Shown here: piece after piece, positions 9,714 to 19,079 of the stretch
Layout of the letters: each line of letters starts with the position of its first letter
Position numbering within the stretch: position 1 is the first letter of the stretch
DNA from: Brevibacillus fluminis
GTDB taxonomy: Bacteria; Bacillota; Bacilli; Brevibacillales; Brevibacillaceae
Direction of reading: 5' to 3'
Assembly (NCBI RefSeq): GCF_003710825.1
Contig: NZ_RHHQ01000004.1
Location: forward strand, 1 to 64,000
Length of the DNA stretch: 64,000 nt
Made by a program: the position numbers and the translations under genes
The notes under the pieces: model-generated
Databases searched by the model: none
The model's input: only the letters and a program-made list of their open reading frames with translations
Told to the model about the DNA's origin: nothing

Positions 9714-11060
9714 CTAATGCGCCTCTTCAATCCCAAGCTCTGGAGGCGGCTGTCTGAACATATTCGTCAGGTTTAGCAAGTACAAAAATCCGATTGTAAG
9801 CCAAGCTCCGCCCAAGATGAGCGAATGAATATCCAGCTTGACCCAAAACAGTCCGGTCAGAGCAGCTCCGATGAGAGGAATGATCAAGTATCGAATCGTC
9901 CCCGACGCTGACCTCTGCTTTTGTCGGATGTAAAAATGGGAGATCACCGACAGGTTTACGAATGTAAACGCGAATAAGGCGCCGAAATTGATCAGCGATA
10001 CAGCCGTTGTGAGACTTAACAGGAGTGAGCTTAGCGCGATACAACCGATCAGCAGGATGTTGTAGACCGGCGTGCGATACTTCGGTGAAAGATAGCCGAA
10101 CACTTTGCGGGGAAGCACGCCTTCGCGCCCCATCGCATACAAAATCCGCGAGGCGCTTGCCCCCGATGCCACCGCCGAGGAAAAGCTGGACATGATCCCT
10201 TCAGCAAGGATGTAGCTGACCAAAAAGTTGCCTCCGATATGCATCGCGATTTCAATGTAGGCCGATTCTGGGTCCTGAAACGATTGATAGTCAGGCCAGA
10301 CGAGCTGCAAAAAATACGAGCCGACCAAGTAGTATGCCCCTGCAATGAGCGTGATCAGATAGATTGCCCGCGGAATTGATTTTTGCGGGTCTTTTGTTTC
10401 TTCCGACAGTGTCGTTGCCGCATCGAATCCTAAGAAAGAAAAGCATAAAAGTGGGATCACGGAAAGGAAATTCGGCATGCTCACATTAGGATCGATAAAT
10501 GGATGCAGCGAAAAGAGCGTCCCTGCCCCAAGACCGTTGAGCAAGCCTTTCACCGAAAACGTCACGAACAAGGTGAGCGTTCCGAATTGAAAGAAAAGAA
10601 GCGCCGTATTAAATCGGGCCGCAACCGTTACCCCAAGCACATTTACGATGGTGACCGTGACGATGAACGCGATGATCCAAATGTACATGGGAATGGACGG
10701 GAAGTACGCCTCCATCGCAATCCCCAAAAGCAACGCGCTGATCATTGGACTGAAAACATAATCCAGCAAAATCGTCCAGCCCACGAGAAAGCCGACATGG
10801 GGACTCAGCGATTTTTGCGTAAACGTATAGGCGGCCCCAGCATTCGGAAACGCTTTCACGATTTGCGCATAGCTATAAGCGGTAAACAGCATGACGATCA
10901 ACGCTACGAGGTAGGCGGTCGGGATCATCCCGTTTGTGCTGTGAACGGCCACACCATAGGTCGAAAACAGCGTTGTCGGCGCCATAAAAGCCAGCCCGAA
11001 AAATACAACATATTTTAACGAAAGTGAACGTTTAAGCTTTGGTGCATCTAACTGGTTCAT
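9714..11060 (-). CDS. APC-family amine/amino acid permease (third gene of operon)
   Basis: A 448-residue, roughly 12-helix APC transporter starting at the ATG at 11060 (AGGGGG upstream). Characteristic segments are SLKYVVFFGLAFMAP at the first helix, FSTYGVAVHSTNG, and SFLGFDAATTLSEETKDPQKSIPRAI, the family substrate-site and gating region. It is a close paralogue of the permease at 12835, with the same C-terminal RQPPPELGIEEAH. It follows the amidohydrolase at 11181 and probably imports a related amide or amine. A 16-bp intercistronic hairpin separates it from the amidohydrolase gene. Confidence 0.9.
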   Translation of the reverse strand: MNQLDAPKLKRSLSLKYVVFFGLAFMAPTTLFSTYGVAVHSTNGMIPTAYLVALIVMLFTAYSYAQIVKAFPNAGAAYTFTQKSLSPHVGFLVGWTILLDYVFSPMISALLLGIAMEAYFPSIPMYIWIIAFIVTVTIVNVLGVTVAARFNTALLFFQFGTLTLFVTFSVKGLLNGLGAGTLFSLHPFIDPNVSMPNFLSVIPLLCFSFLGFDAATTLSEETKDPQKSIPRAIYLITLIAGAYYLVGSYFLQLVWPDYQSFQDPESAYIEIAMHIGGNFLVSYILAEGIMSSFSSAVASGASASRILYAMGREGVLPRKVFGYLSPKYRTPVYNILLIGCIALSSLLLSLTTAVSLINFGALFAFTFVNLSVISHFYIRQKQRSASGTIRYLIIPLIGAALTGLFWVKLDIHSLILGGAWLTIGFLYLLNLTNMFRQPPPELGIEEAH

Positions 11061-11124
11061 CCTCTGTCCCCCTGTTTTCCAGCACTGCCTTTTTCTATCT
11101 CCTGCTCTTTTTTGTTCACATGGA

Positions 11125-11164
11125 GCAGATGCACATCTGTTCACTTGCACAGACGTGCATCTGC
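11125..11164 (-). promoter_or_regulatory. Intercistronic hairpin between amidohydrolase and permease genes
   Basis: GCAGATGCAC pairs with GTGCATCTGC, with a further TCTGT/ACAGA inner stem around an 8-nt loop. No U-run follows, so it is more likely an mRNA-stability or attenuation element than a terminator. Confidence 0.55.
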
Positions 11165-11180
11165 CAAAGTCGTCTCTTTT

Positions 11181-12800
11181 CTATTCCATTGTTTGTACCC
11201 GCTCACGGTCGTATACGACTTTTCCGTCAAAAACCGTCAGGCTCACCTGCACATCGGGAATGTCTTCCTCAGGCACGTCAAACAGATTCTTCTCCAGTAC
11301 AACGATATCCGCCAGCTTGCCTGCTTCCAACGTACCGAGTTCGTGCTCGCGAAATGAACCGTACGCCGGGCCGGCCGTATACGCTTTCAGTGCATCAGCA
11401 AGCGTGATGCGCTCATGCGGATGCCACACAGTCTTACCACTACTATCGATCCTCGTCACCGCCCGATATATTTGCAGTAGCGGATTCAAGACATCGATTG
11501 GGAAATCCGTCCCGAAAGCCAGTTTCGCCCCGGCTTGTTGCAGCGTACGAATCGCAAACACATGCTTTTCCCGCTCGTCTCCAATGCGCTCGGTGTACAC
11601 GCCCCGTTCTGACATCGCAAAATGATCCGGCTGCATCGAAGCAATGACCCCAAGCTCGTGGAAACGCTGGATGTCATCCGGATGAATCACCTCAATGTGC
11701 TCAATAGCATGACGTGAATCGCGTTTTCCGTTTGCCTGCTGCGCCTCCTCATACGCATCGAGTGCCAGGCGAATCGCTCCGTCCCCGATCGCATGGAATC
11801 GAATGCTAAAGCCATCCTTGTCCGCTGCAGCCACCCATTTTTTGATCGTCTCGGGTGGAAATGACGTCTCACCACGCGTATCCGGTTGATCGGCATACGG
11901 CTCCAGCATGTAAGCGGTACGTGAGGTGATAACGCCGTCGATGAACTGTTTCAGGCCGGATACACGCAGCTTGTCAGACTGGTAAGCAGCACGCAACCGC
12001 TTGGCCTTTTCAAGGTCGTCCAACGCTGGCCATAGGTGAATGCGCGACGTCAGCTCCCCGTTTGCCTCGAATTGGTTGAACACATCATAAGCCTCGATCG
12101 TTTTTAAGGCATGCAGGTCATGGACAGCCGTCACGCCAAGACTTGCTGCATGCGCCAAAAAATTCGCGAAAATTTCGCTCTTTTGCTCATGCGTAAAATT
12201 GAAGGCATGGCGGATCACCAAGCCGATCGCTTTTTCATACACAAGCCCGTTCGGCTCCCCGTTCTCGTCTTTGCCAATGATCCCGTACGGTGGGTTCGGC
12301 GTATCTCGCGTGATCGACGCAATCTCAAGCGCCTTGGAATTGACCCAGGCATAATGTCCCTCCGCATGAAACAGTACGGCGGGTCGGTCAGGGAGAATTC
12401 GATCTAACGAGTGGCGGGATGGGTCTTGCTGCGTATCCCAGTACCCCGCATCCCACGTAAATCCGATGATCCACGGATGCTCCGGTTTGGATGCCGCGAA
12501 AGCTTCTACCATCCGAACGGCCTCTGCTTCCGATCGGGCCGCAAACAGGTTGACGCTGCCCAACGCGACGGCACCTTGCATGATATGAAGGTGGAAATCA
12601 TGGAACCCCGGCATCAGCAATTTGTCGTGAAACGCATATGTTTTCGTCTGCTCGCCTGCGTAGCAATTGATTTCCTCCTCCGTGCCGATGGCAATGATTG
12701 TATTGCCTGCAATCGCAATCGAAGCGGGTTCCGGGTGGTCGGTAAGACCGGTAAATACGGCATTACTTGTAAGTATTAGATCAGCTTTCTGCTGACTCAT
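11181..12800 (-). CDS. YtcJ-type amidohydrolase (family 3)
   Basis: The 539-residue protein is given the ATG start at 12800 in preference to a TTG two codons earlier. It shows the metal-dependent amidohydrolase set: GFHDFHLH (His70, His72), RFHAIGDGA, HAIEHIEVIHPDDI and AFGTDFP (metal Asp). YtcJ-like enzymes hydrolyse C-N bonds; one characterised relative is an N-substituted formamide deformylase. The protein lacks a signal peptide and acts in the cytoplasm on imported substrate. It lies between two APC permeases, 34 bases after the first, in an operon led by a MerR-type promoter. It is one of four paralogues in this window. Confidence 0.9.
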   Translation of the reverse strand: MSQQKADLILTSNAVFTGLTDHPEPASIAIAGNTIIAIGTEEEINCYAGEQTKTYAFHDKLLMPGFHDFHLHIMQGAVALGSVNLFAARSEAEAVRMVEAFAASKPEHPWIIGFTWDAGYWDTQQDPSRHSLDRILPDRPAVLFHAEGHYAWVNSKALEIASITRDTPNPPYGIIGKDENGEPNGLVYEKAIGLVIRHAFNFTHEQKSEIFANFLAHAASLGVTAVHDLHALKTIEAYDVFNQFEANGELTSRIHLWPALDDLEKAKRLRAAYQSDKLRVSGLKQFIDGVITSRTAYMLEPYADQPDTRGETSFPPETIKKWVAAADKDGFSIRFHAIGDGAIRLALDAYEEAQQANGKRDSRHAIEHIEVIHPDDIQRFHELGVIASMQPDHFAMSERGVYTERIGDEREKHVFAIRTLQQAGAKLAFGTDFPIDVLNPLLQIYRAVTRIDSSGKTVWHPHERITLADALKAYTAGPAYGSFREHELGTLEAGKLADIVVLEKNLFDVPEEDIPDVQVSLTVFDGKVVYDRERVQTME

Positions 12801-12834
12801 TTGCAATCAATCCTTTCATTTCCCAACAAGATGC

Positions 12835-14178
12835 TCAAGCTTCCTCAACGGCAAGCTGTGGAGGTGGCTGCCGGAACATTTTGGTTACTTTTAACAAATA
12901 GATGAAGCCAATCAAAAGCCACGAACCGCCAAGGATCAGCGAATGGGCGTCCAATTCGATGAAAAACAATCCGATGAGTGCCGCTCCGATAACAGGCATC
13001 ACCAAATAGCGTATCGTTCCCGCAAACGACCTCTGTTTTTCCCGGACATAATAGTGAACGATTACTGAAACATTCACAAAGAAAAAGGCGAACAACGCTC
13101 CAAAGTTTATCAACGATACGGCTGTCATCAAATCCAGAAACAGCGCACTAAGCGTAACAGCACCAATCAGCAAAAGATTGAAAACCGGGGTATGGTACTT
13201 AGGAGACAGATAGCCGAACAGCTTTTTCGGCAAAACGCTCTCCCGCCCCATCGCGTACAAAATTCGCGAAGCGCTTGTACCCGACGCGACAGCGGAGGCA
13301 AAGCTTGCCGTAATCCCTACGGCAACAAAGAGGCTCGTAAAAAAGTGGCCGCCGATATCCATCGCGATCTCCATGTAGGCCGACGAAGGATTTTTGAAAG
13401 ACTGAAAATCCGGAAAAATCAGCTGCGCAAAATAGGAACCGCCGATGAACAAAACGCCGCCGATCAATGTAATGAGATAGATCGCCTTTGGCAGCGTGCG
13501 ATTCGGGTCTTTCGTCTCTTCTGCCAGCGTTGTCACCGCATCAAAGCCTAAAAAGCTGAAACAAAGAATCGGAACGACCGCGAGCAGATTCGACATGCTA
13601 ACTGCTGGATCATAGAACGGAAGTGTGGAAAATAAAGTCCCTGCCCCTTTGCCTGCAAGCAGTCCTTTTATCGATAAAACGAAAAACAGCACGAACAACA
13701 AGATTTGCAAGAGCAACAAATACGTATTCAGCCTAGCCGCAAGCTTAATGCCCAAAATATTGACGACCGTGAACAGCACGACAAAAGAAATGATCCACAC
13801 AGACATCGGCACAGCCGGAAAGTATGCCTTCAACGCAATCCCCAGAATAAGCGAACTAATCAACGGGCTGAACAAATAATCGATGATGATCGTCCACCCG
13901 ACGATAAAGCCGAGATGCGGGCTGATTGATTTTTGTGTGAACGTATAAGCGGCTCCCGCGTTCGGAAACGCCTTAACCAGTTGGACATAGCTGTATGCAG
14001 TAAACAACATGACGACGAGTGCAATGGCATAAGCCGTCGGCATCATTCCATTCGTGCTGTGTACAGAAACCCCATATGTCGAGAAAAACGTTTTCGGGGC
14101 CATGAAGGCCAGTCCGAAAAAGACGACATATTTCAGTGTAAGTGAACGTGTAAGCGTAGGTGCGCTAGTATGTTCCAT
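12835..14178 (-). CDS. APC-family amine/amino acid permease (first gene of operon)
   Basis: A 447-residue, roughly 12-helix APC transporter, starting at ATG with AGGAGG eight bases upstream. The segments KYVVFFGLAFMAPKTFFSTYGV and GFDAVTTLAEETKDPNRTLPKAIYL align closely with the permease at 9714, so the two are recent paralogues. As the first gene after the MerR-type promoter, it probably brings in the substrate of the following amidohydrolase. It acts in the cytoplasmic membrane as a proton-coupled or exchange carrier. The exact substrate is unknown. Confidence 0.9.
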   Translation of the reverse strand: MEHTSAPTLTRSLTLKYVVFFGLAFMAPKTFFSTYGVSVHSTNGMMPTAYAIALVVMLFTAYSYVQLVKAFPNAGAAYTFTQKSISPHLGFIVGWTIIIDYLFSPLISSLILGIALKAYFPAVPMSVWIISFVVLFTVVNILGIKLAARLNTYLLLLQILLFVLFFVLSIKGLLAGKGAGTLFSTLPFYDPAVSMSNLLAVVPILCFSFLGFDAVTTLAEETKDPNRTLPKAIYLITLIGGVLFIGGSYFAQLIFPDFQSFKNPSSAYMEIAMDIGGHFFTSLFVAVGITASFASAVASGTSASRILYAMGRESVLPKKLFGYLSPKYHTPVFNLLLIGAVTLSALFLDLMTAVSLINFGALFAFFFVNVSVIVHYYVREKQRSFAGTIRYLVMPVIGAALIGLFFIELDAHSLILGGSWLLIGFIYLLKVTKMFRQPPPQLAVEEA

Positions 14179-14381
14179 ACATCAATCCTCCTTGTGATCC
14201 GTTACTTGGTAACGATCGGTTTTTGTTATTGATATGACAGTTTGTAACCGTTCTCACGATCACGTATCGTATGCCGCCAATACTGCAACGGACAGCAACT
14301 CGCACAACCACTCCTTTGCCCTTCTTGATGTCATACTTCTTTCAATCGGTGGAATTATCACTCCATTCTGTTGATGGGTTC

Positions 14382-14412
14382 ATTATAAAGTCTCGTCTAA
14401 CACCAGAGTAAA
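14382..14412 (-). promoter_or_regulatory. MerR-type promoter (copy A) for the permease operon
   Basis: On the minus strand, -35 TTTACT (14407-14412) and -10 TATAAT (14382-14387) are separated by 19 bp carrying the imperfect dyad TCTGGT-N5-ACGAGA. A 19-bp spacer with a central dyad is the hallmark of MerR-activated promoters. Nearly the same sequence is found at 17363-17393. Confidence 0.8.
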
Positions 14413-14424
14413 GCGGCGTCACGC

Positions 14425-14500
14425 AAAAACGGTCATGACCGTTTTTGCTGACCGCAAGCGGTCACATCCAATCTAATGAAAAACGTCGAGACGTTTTTCA
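14425..14500. repeat. Cluster of three perfect palindromes
   Basis: Three palindromes stand in a row: 14425-14446 (AAAAACGGT-CATG-mirror), 14449-14464 (TGACCGCAAGCGGTCA) and 14477-14500 (TGAAAAACGT-CGAG-mirror). They lie between the MerR gene terminator and the -35 box of promoter A. Each folds into a hairpin with a tetraloop. They could be operators for a further regulator or stacked terminators. Confidence 0.7.
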
Positions 14501-14501
14501 G

Positions 14502-14543
14502 AAAAAAAAGCCCTGAAATGATCAAGGCATTTCGCGGGCTTTT
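14502..14543 (-). terminator. Terminator of the MerR gene
   Basis: AAAAGCCC pairs with GGGCTTTT, with an inner GAAATG/CATTTC stem, and is followed by a T-run on the minus strand directly behind the MerR stop codon. Confidence 0.85.
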
Positions 14544-15407
14544 CTACTCAGTATTCTCTTGAATCGGAATCTGAATTTCATAGTACGCTTCATCGGATTG
14601 ATCCGTCAATGAAACGTCAATCTGCATGATCCGCAGTGCGTCACCGGTGATCACATAGCCGTTTTCATCGCAGTATTGGAGCAGTTTTTTCAGCTGGGAC
14701 AGCATTTTTTCCCTGACGATCCCGCCATAATACGTGCATGCGTAAAGCCCTTTTTTAATCGTTTGCGTGGGCTGATTGGACTCCTCATCTTGCACCAGCA
14801 GGAAAATGTGCGATTGGTAGGCACTCAGGTGATGAGAAAAGTCGCTTGATTGCCGAATTTCATCAAAATAATCCTGCTTGATGAAGTCGCCAAATTTGTT
14901 GCTGGCAAACACCGGCAGAACGCCGCTTACTTTGTTTTCAAGCTCCAAGAGTCCGAAATATAGCTTCTCTTTATCCGCCCAGCTCACCGGCTTATCCAGC
15001 TGGATGTAGTTCCTCTCGTCGAATCGTTTGATGACGATCTCCGCGTCCTTGTAGCTGTTGGTAAACTGCTCGATGTTGCTGATTCGCGTCTGCAAAATCG
15101 CGTGAATATGCTGCAAATGCCGTATTTTGTCCTCTAGATTGTCTAACGATTTTTGAAGCAGCTGAACCGACTTTTTGACATTGCGGTCGGTGAGAAACTG
15201 CTTGATTTCCTCTAGCGAAAAACCGATTTCCCGCAATTCCTTGATCGTTCCCAACACTTCATACTGTGAAATGGAGTAGTAACGATAGCCCGAATCGGGG
15301 TCGATATGATACGGCTTTAGTAACCCGATCTTATCGTAATGCCGCAGCGTATCCACCGTTACATTCCGCAGCTTCGCCATTTCACCTATACTCAACCTCG
15401 TGTGCAT
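14544..15407 (-). CDS. MerR-family activator with a C-terminal ligand domain
   Basis: A 287-residue protein. Residues 5-70 form the MerR winged helix (LSIGEMAKLRNVTVDTLRHYDKIGLLKP, DSGYRYYSISQYE), about 75-115 the dimerisation coiled coil, and about 125-285 a GyrI-like/BmrR-type ligand-binding domain (YACTYYGG). That layout is typical of multidrug or amphiphile sensors. AAGGAG precedes ATG. The two promoters with 19-bp spacers that bracket this gene (14382-14412 and 17363-17393) are its probable targets. The ligand may be the amide substrate imported by the neighbouring permeases. Confidence 0.88.
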   Translation of the reverse strand: MHTRLSIGEMAKLRNVTVDTLRHYDKIGLLKPYHIDPDSGYRYYSISQYEVLGTIKELREIGFSLEEIKQFLTDRNVKKSVQLLQKSLDNLEDKIRHLQHIHAILQTRISNIEQFTNSYKDAEIVIKRFDERNYIQLDKPVSWADKEKLYFGLLELENKVSGVLPVFASNKFGDFIKQDYFDEIRQSSDFSHHLSAYQSHIFLLVQDEESNQPTQTIKKGLYACTYYGGIVREKMLSQLKKLLQYCDENGYVITGDALRIMQIDVSLTDQSDEAYYEIQIPIQENTE

Positions 15408-15497
15408 GGTATTTTCTCCTTCTCGCTAGCTTCTGTAACGAAAATAACACGTCCATGACGATTTCTCCACTGTCTCGCCCCATCATTGTGAAAATAG

Positions 15498-15550
15498 ACA
15501 ACAGATAGCCGAAAAGAGACCGGTCATGCCGCTCTTCAGCTATCTGTTGT
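15498..15550 (-). terminator. Terminator-like hairpin after the second amidohydrolase gene
   Basis: ACAACAGATAGC (15498-15509) pairs perfectly with GCTATCTGTTGT (15539-15550), with an inner AAGAG/CTCTT stem. The T-run on the minus strand is weak (CTATTTTC). Confidence 0.6.
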
Positions 15551-15630
15551 GATGTATGGTACGCGTCTAAAAATGGATGAAAATATTCCGTTACGGAACG
15601 CGAGGCAAGTTTACGAGGGTGTAGGCAACG

Positions 15631-17253
15631 TCATCTTTCACTACCTTTTTCAAACACCACCTTGCCATCAACGATCGTTAGCAGCACGTTCGTCTCCGGT
15701 ATCGTTTCTGCCGGAATCTCAAATACATTTTGTTCTAGGACAACCAGATCGGCCAGCTTGCCCACTTCCAATGTACCGAGTTCGTGCTCGCGGAACGAAC
15801 CGTAAGCAGGCCCTGCCGTGTAGGCTTTCAATGCATCGGCCAGCGAGATGCGCTGATCCGGGTTCCAAACCTCTTCCCCTCCGTTGTCAAAACGCGTGAC
15901 CGCACGATAGATCTGTTGAAACGGATTCAAACCATCAATCGGGGTGTCGGTTCCGAATGCCAGTGTCGCGCCGGCACGTTGCAGCGAATGAGTGGTGAAA
16001 ACATACGGTTCCCGCTCCATCCCGATCCGTTCGGTATAGACGCCCCTCTCCGACATCCCCATGTGGTTCGGCTGCATCGATGCGGTCACCCCCAGCTTAT
16101 GAAAACGGTGAATATCATCCGGGTGAATCACCTCGATATGCTCGATAGAATGCCGTGAATCGCGCACACCGTTCACCTTTTGTGCGTTTTCATACGCATC
16201 TAGCGCCAGGCGGATCGCTCCGTCGCCAATCGCGTGAAACCGAATGCTGAATCCTTCCTTGTCCGCCTCCACGACCCAATCTTTCAGCATTTCTTCGGGA
16301 AAAGAGGTTTCACCCCGCGAATCCGGTTGATCGGCATACGGTTCGAGCATATAAGCGGTGCGGGCGGTCACAACGCCATCGATGAATTGCTTCAGGCCTG
16401 ACAACCGAAGCTTGTCCGATTGATACTTTTCTCGCACTTGTTTCGGATAATCGAGATTGCCGTTTAAAGCGGGCCACACATGAATGCGAATGGTCAGCTC
16501 CCCGCTGTCCTCAAATTCTTTGTACAGCTCGTAATCGTAGAGCATCTCCATCGACTCGGTCGCAAACAAGTCATGGACGGACGTGATACCGAGACTCGCT
16601 GCATACGAAAGGAAGCTTGTGAAAAGCTCTCTTTTTTGTTCCTTTGTAAAATCATAGGCTTTCCGAATCACCGCATCCATTGCTTTTTCGTACAAAATAC
16701 CATCCGGCTCACCGTGTTCGTCCTTGCCGATGATCCCGTACGGAGGATTTTCCGTATCCCGGTGAATGCCCGCGATCTCCAACGCTTTCGAATTCACCCA
16801 GGCGTAATGCCCCTCGGCATGGAACAGAAGCGCAGGACGATCGGGCAAAATGCGGTCCAATGCATATCGATCCGGCAGTTGCTGCGAATCCCAGTACCCA
16901 GAATCCCATGACGAACCGATAACCCAAGAAGTGTCTGGGTGCGATTCGGCATATTCACGAACGGTTTCAAGCGCTTCTTCTAGAGAAGACGCAGAGAACA
17001 AATTCGCCGTCGTCATTGAAACGGCCCCATCCATGAGATGAAGATGAAAATCATGAAACCCTGGCATGATCAATTGATCGGTAAACGTGTATATTTTCGT
17101 TGCGTCACCTGCGTGCGCTTTCATTTCGTCCGCAGTACCGATTGCGATGATTTTGTTGTCTGCAATCGCAATGCTCGCAGGCCGAGGTCCATCCGATAAT
17201 CCGGTGAAGACGTAGTTGCTAGACAGGATTACATCCGCTATTTGTTGACTCAT
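15631..17253 (-). CDS. YtcJ-type amidohydrolase (family 3)
   Basis: The 540-residue protein starts at the ATG at 17253, preceded by AAAGGAAGG; the longer open frame runs into promoter sequence. It is closely related to the protein at 11181 along its whole length: GFHDFHLH (His70, His72), RFHAIGDGA, HSIEHIEVIHPDDI, AFGTDTP. It has no signal peptide. It is expressed alone from MerR-type promoter B, while the paralogue sits in the permease operon under promoter A, so both amidohydrolases should respond to the same inducer and may handle related amides. Confidence 0.9.
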   Translation of the reverse strand: MSQQIADVILSSNYVFTGLSDGPRPASIAIADNKIIAIGTADEMKAHAGDATKIYTFTDQLIMPGFHDFHLHLMDGAVSMTTANLFSASSLEEALETVREYAESHPDTSWVIGSSWDSGYWDSQQLPDRYALDRILPDRPALLFHAEGHYAWVNSKALEIAGIHRDTENPPYGIIGKDEHGEPDGILYEKAMDAVIRKAYDFTKEQKRELFTSFLSYAASLGITSVHDLFATESMEMLYDYELYKEFEDSGELTIRIHVWPALNGNLDYPKQVREKYQSDKLRLSGLKQFIDGVVTARTAYMLEPYADQPDSRGETSFPEEMLKDWVVEADKEGFSIRFHAIGDGAIRLALDAYENAQKVNGVRDSRHSIEHIEVIHPDDIHRFHKLGVTASMQPNHMGMSERGVYTERIGMEREPYVFTTHSLQRAGATLAFGTDTPIDGLNPFQQIYRAVTRFDNGGEEVWNPDQRISLADALKAYTAGPAYGSFREHELGTLEVGKLADLVVLEQNVFEIPAETIPETNVLLTIVDGKVVFEKGSER

Positions 17254-17362
17254 CTGTCTTTCCTTCCTTTCATTGATAGCGTTCGCTACCGGTGTATGGT
17301 AATCCCGATCCAACGGTTTTTTTGTGAGAACTACGATACCACACCAATACGTGCGTGAACTC

Positions 17363-17393
17363 ATTATAAAGTCTCGCCTTACACCAGAGTAAA
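17363..17393 (-). promoter_or_regulatory. MerR-type promoter (copy B) for the second amidohydrolase
   Basis: On the minus strand, -35 TTTACT (17388-17393) and -10 TATAAT (17363-17368) have a 19-bp spacer with TCTGGT-N5-GCGAGA. It is almost identical to copy A at 14382-14412, including bases around both hexamers. Confidence 0.8.
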
Positions 17394-17404
17394 CGTCTGT
17401 ATGC

Positions 17405-17446
17405 AAAAAAAGCCTTAAAATGGAATGCCATTTCAAAGCTTTTTTA
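17405..17446 (-). terminator. Terminator of the selO-like gene
   Basis: AAAGC...GCTTT outer and AAATGG/CCATTT inner arms are followed by TTTTTT on the minus strand, just behind the stop at 17469. Confidence 0.8.
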
Positions 17447-17468
17447 CGATAGTTTCCTCTATGCTCTG

Positions 17469-18944
17469 TTATGTACCGCAAAACGTTTGATACGGTCGTG
17501 TTGTATCTGCGGGCGGCGCGGCGTAGTCATTCTGCTCAGCGGAATACGCAAAAGGATTTGCCAATACAGCGAGAAGCCGTTCCATCACGCTGTAATCCGC
17601 TTCCCTTACCGCCGCTTCAAGTGCTTCTTCAACCCGATGGTTGCGCGGGATAACCGCCGGATTGCTCTTGCGCATCAGTTCCAGCGAGGCGGTTTTTGCT
17701 TCCGGTTGCCTGCCCAATCTCGCTTGCCATTGCTCCTGCCATTTCGCAAATTCCTCCGTGCCGAACATTGCTGTATCCTCCGGCTTATCGATTGACAATG
17801 CGCGGAACGTATTCGTGTAGTCCTCACGGTGCTTTTCCATCATACCGAGCAGGCTTTCGATCAACGATTGATCCTGATCTTCTTCGTTAAAGATTCCCAG
17901 CTTTGCCCGCATGCCAGAAAGCCAATGACGGTTATACAATTGCGAGAACGAAGCAATCTCCCCTTCCGCTAGTTTGACGGCCTGCTCTTTGTCGTCTTGC
18001 AAGAGTGGCAAGAGAGTTTCGGCGAATCTAGCGAGATTCCACGCAGCGATATACGGCTGATTGCCATAGGCGTAACGCCCTTGAACGTCGATGGAACTGA
18101 AAACGGTCGCTGGATCAAACACATCCATGAAAGCACACGGACCATAATCGATCGTTTCCCCGCTGATCGCCATATTGTCTGTATTCATTACACCGTGTAT
18201 AAAGCCGACAAGCTGCCATTTCGCAATCAATGCAGCCTGACGCCCGATCACTTGCTGCAGCAAGGACAGATACTGGTTCTCCTCATCTTTTACATGTGGA
18301 TAATGCCGCTCAATCGTGTAATCTGCCAGGGCGCGCAAATCATCAACTGAACCTCGCCCCGCAGCATACTGAAACGTACCGACCCGCAGATGGCTCGCGG
18401 CAACACGGGTAAGCACGGCACCGGGCAGCATCTCTTCACGGATGATGGACTCTCCGGTGGTCGCCACCGCGAGACTGCGAGTCGTGGGAATCCCCAGCGC
18501 ATACATTGCTTCGCTGATGATGTATTCGCGTAGCATCGGCCCGAGCGACGCGCGCCCATCTCCTCTGCGGGAATAAGGTGTTCTGCCTGACCCTTTCAGC
18601 TGAATGTCAAAACGTTCGCCCTGTGGCGTGATTTGTTCACCGAGCAGCAGGGCACGGCCGTCTCCCAACATGGTAAAATGCCCAAACTGATGACCAGCAT
18701 ACGCTTGCGCTAGCGGAAAAGCGCCTTCCGGGATCTGGTTGCCCGCAAACACAGCCGCTCCTTCTTCGCTGTTTAACACCGTTGCATTCAGCCCCAGTGA
18801 TGCTGCCAGTTTATCGTTTAACACAATCAATTTTGGAGCCTGTACTGCAGTCGGGTTTGTCCTGGAATAAAACGCCTCCGGCAGACGTGCATAGCTGTTG
18901 TCAAAATTCCATCCTGCTTCATTCAAATGGGTTTTCTCGGTCAT
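17469..18944 (-). CDS. SelO/YdiU protein adenylyltransferase
   Basis: The 491-residue protein starts at the ATG at 18944 with AAGGAG upstream. It is a pseudokinase of the SelO family (UPF0061), which transfers AMP from ATP to protein Ser/Thr/Tyr residues. Seen here are [27 protein letters not shown] (nucleotide-binding arginines), [13 protein letters not shown] with following DYGPCAFMD (metal-binding Asn/Asp), and the conserved C-terminal [10 protein letters not shown] with its penultimate-region cysteine. Length is normal. The role in other bacteria is in redox stress. It is not obviously linked to the amide genes beyond being a neighbour. Confidence 0.93.
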   Translation of the reverse strand: MTEKTHLNEAGWNFDNSYARLPEAFYSRTNPTAVQAPKLIVLNDKLAASLGLNATVLNSEEGAAVFAGNQIPEGAFPLAQAYAGHQFGHFTMLGDGRALLLGEQITPQGERFDIQLKGSGRTPYSRRGDGRASLGPMLREYIISEAMYALGIPTTRSLAVATTGESIIREEMLPGAVLTRVAASHLRVGTFQYAAGRGSVDDLRALADYTIERHYPHVKDEENQYLSLLQQVIGRQAALIAKWQLVGFIHGVMNTDNMAISGETIDYGPCAFMDVFDPATVFSSIDVQGRYAYGNQPYIAAWNLARFAETLLPLLQDDKEQAVKLAEGEIASFSQLYNRHWLSGMRAKLGIFNEEDQDQSLIESLLGMMEKHREDYTNTFRALSIDKPEDTAMFGTEEFAKWQEQWQARLGRQPEAKTASLELMRKSNPAVIPRNHRVEEALEAAVREADYSVMERLLAVLANPFAYSAEQNDYAAPPADTTRPYQTFCGT

Positions 18945-19079
18945 TGTATCTCCTTCAAGCATACGTCTTTGTCGGATCTCCGCTACGTGTATATCGCCAC
19001 AATTAATGTTTACTTCTGCCAATTAATTATACCCGTTTCAGACGTTGCTGGCGCCCTTTGAATGTGCTAGGGGATTTCA

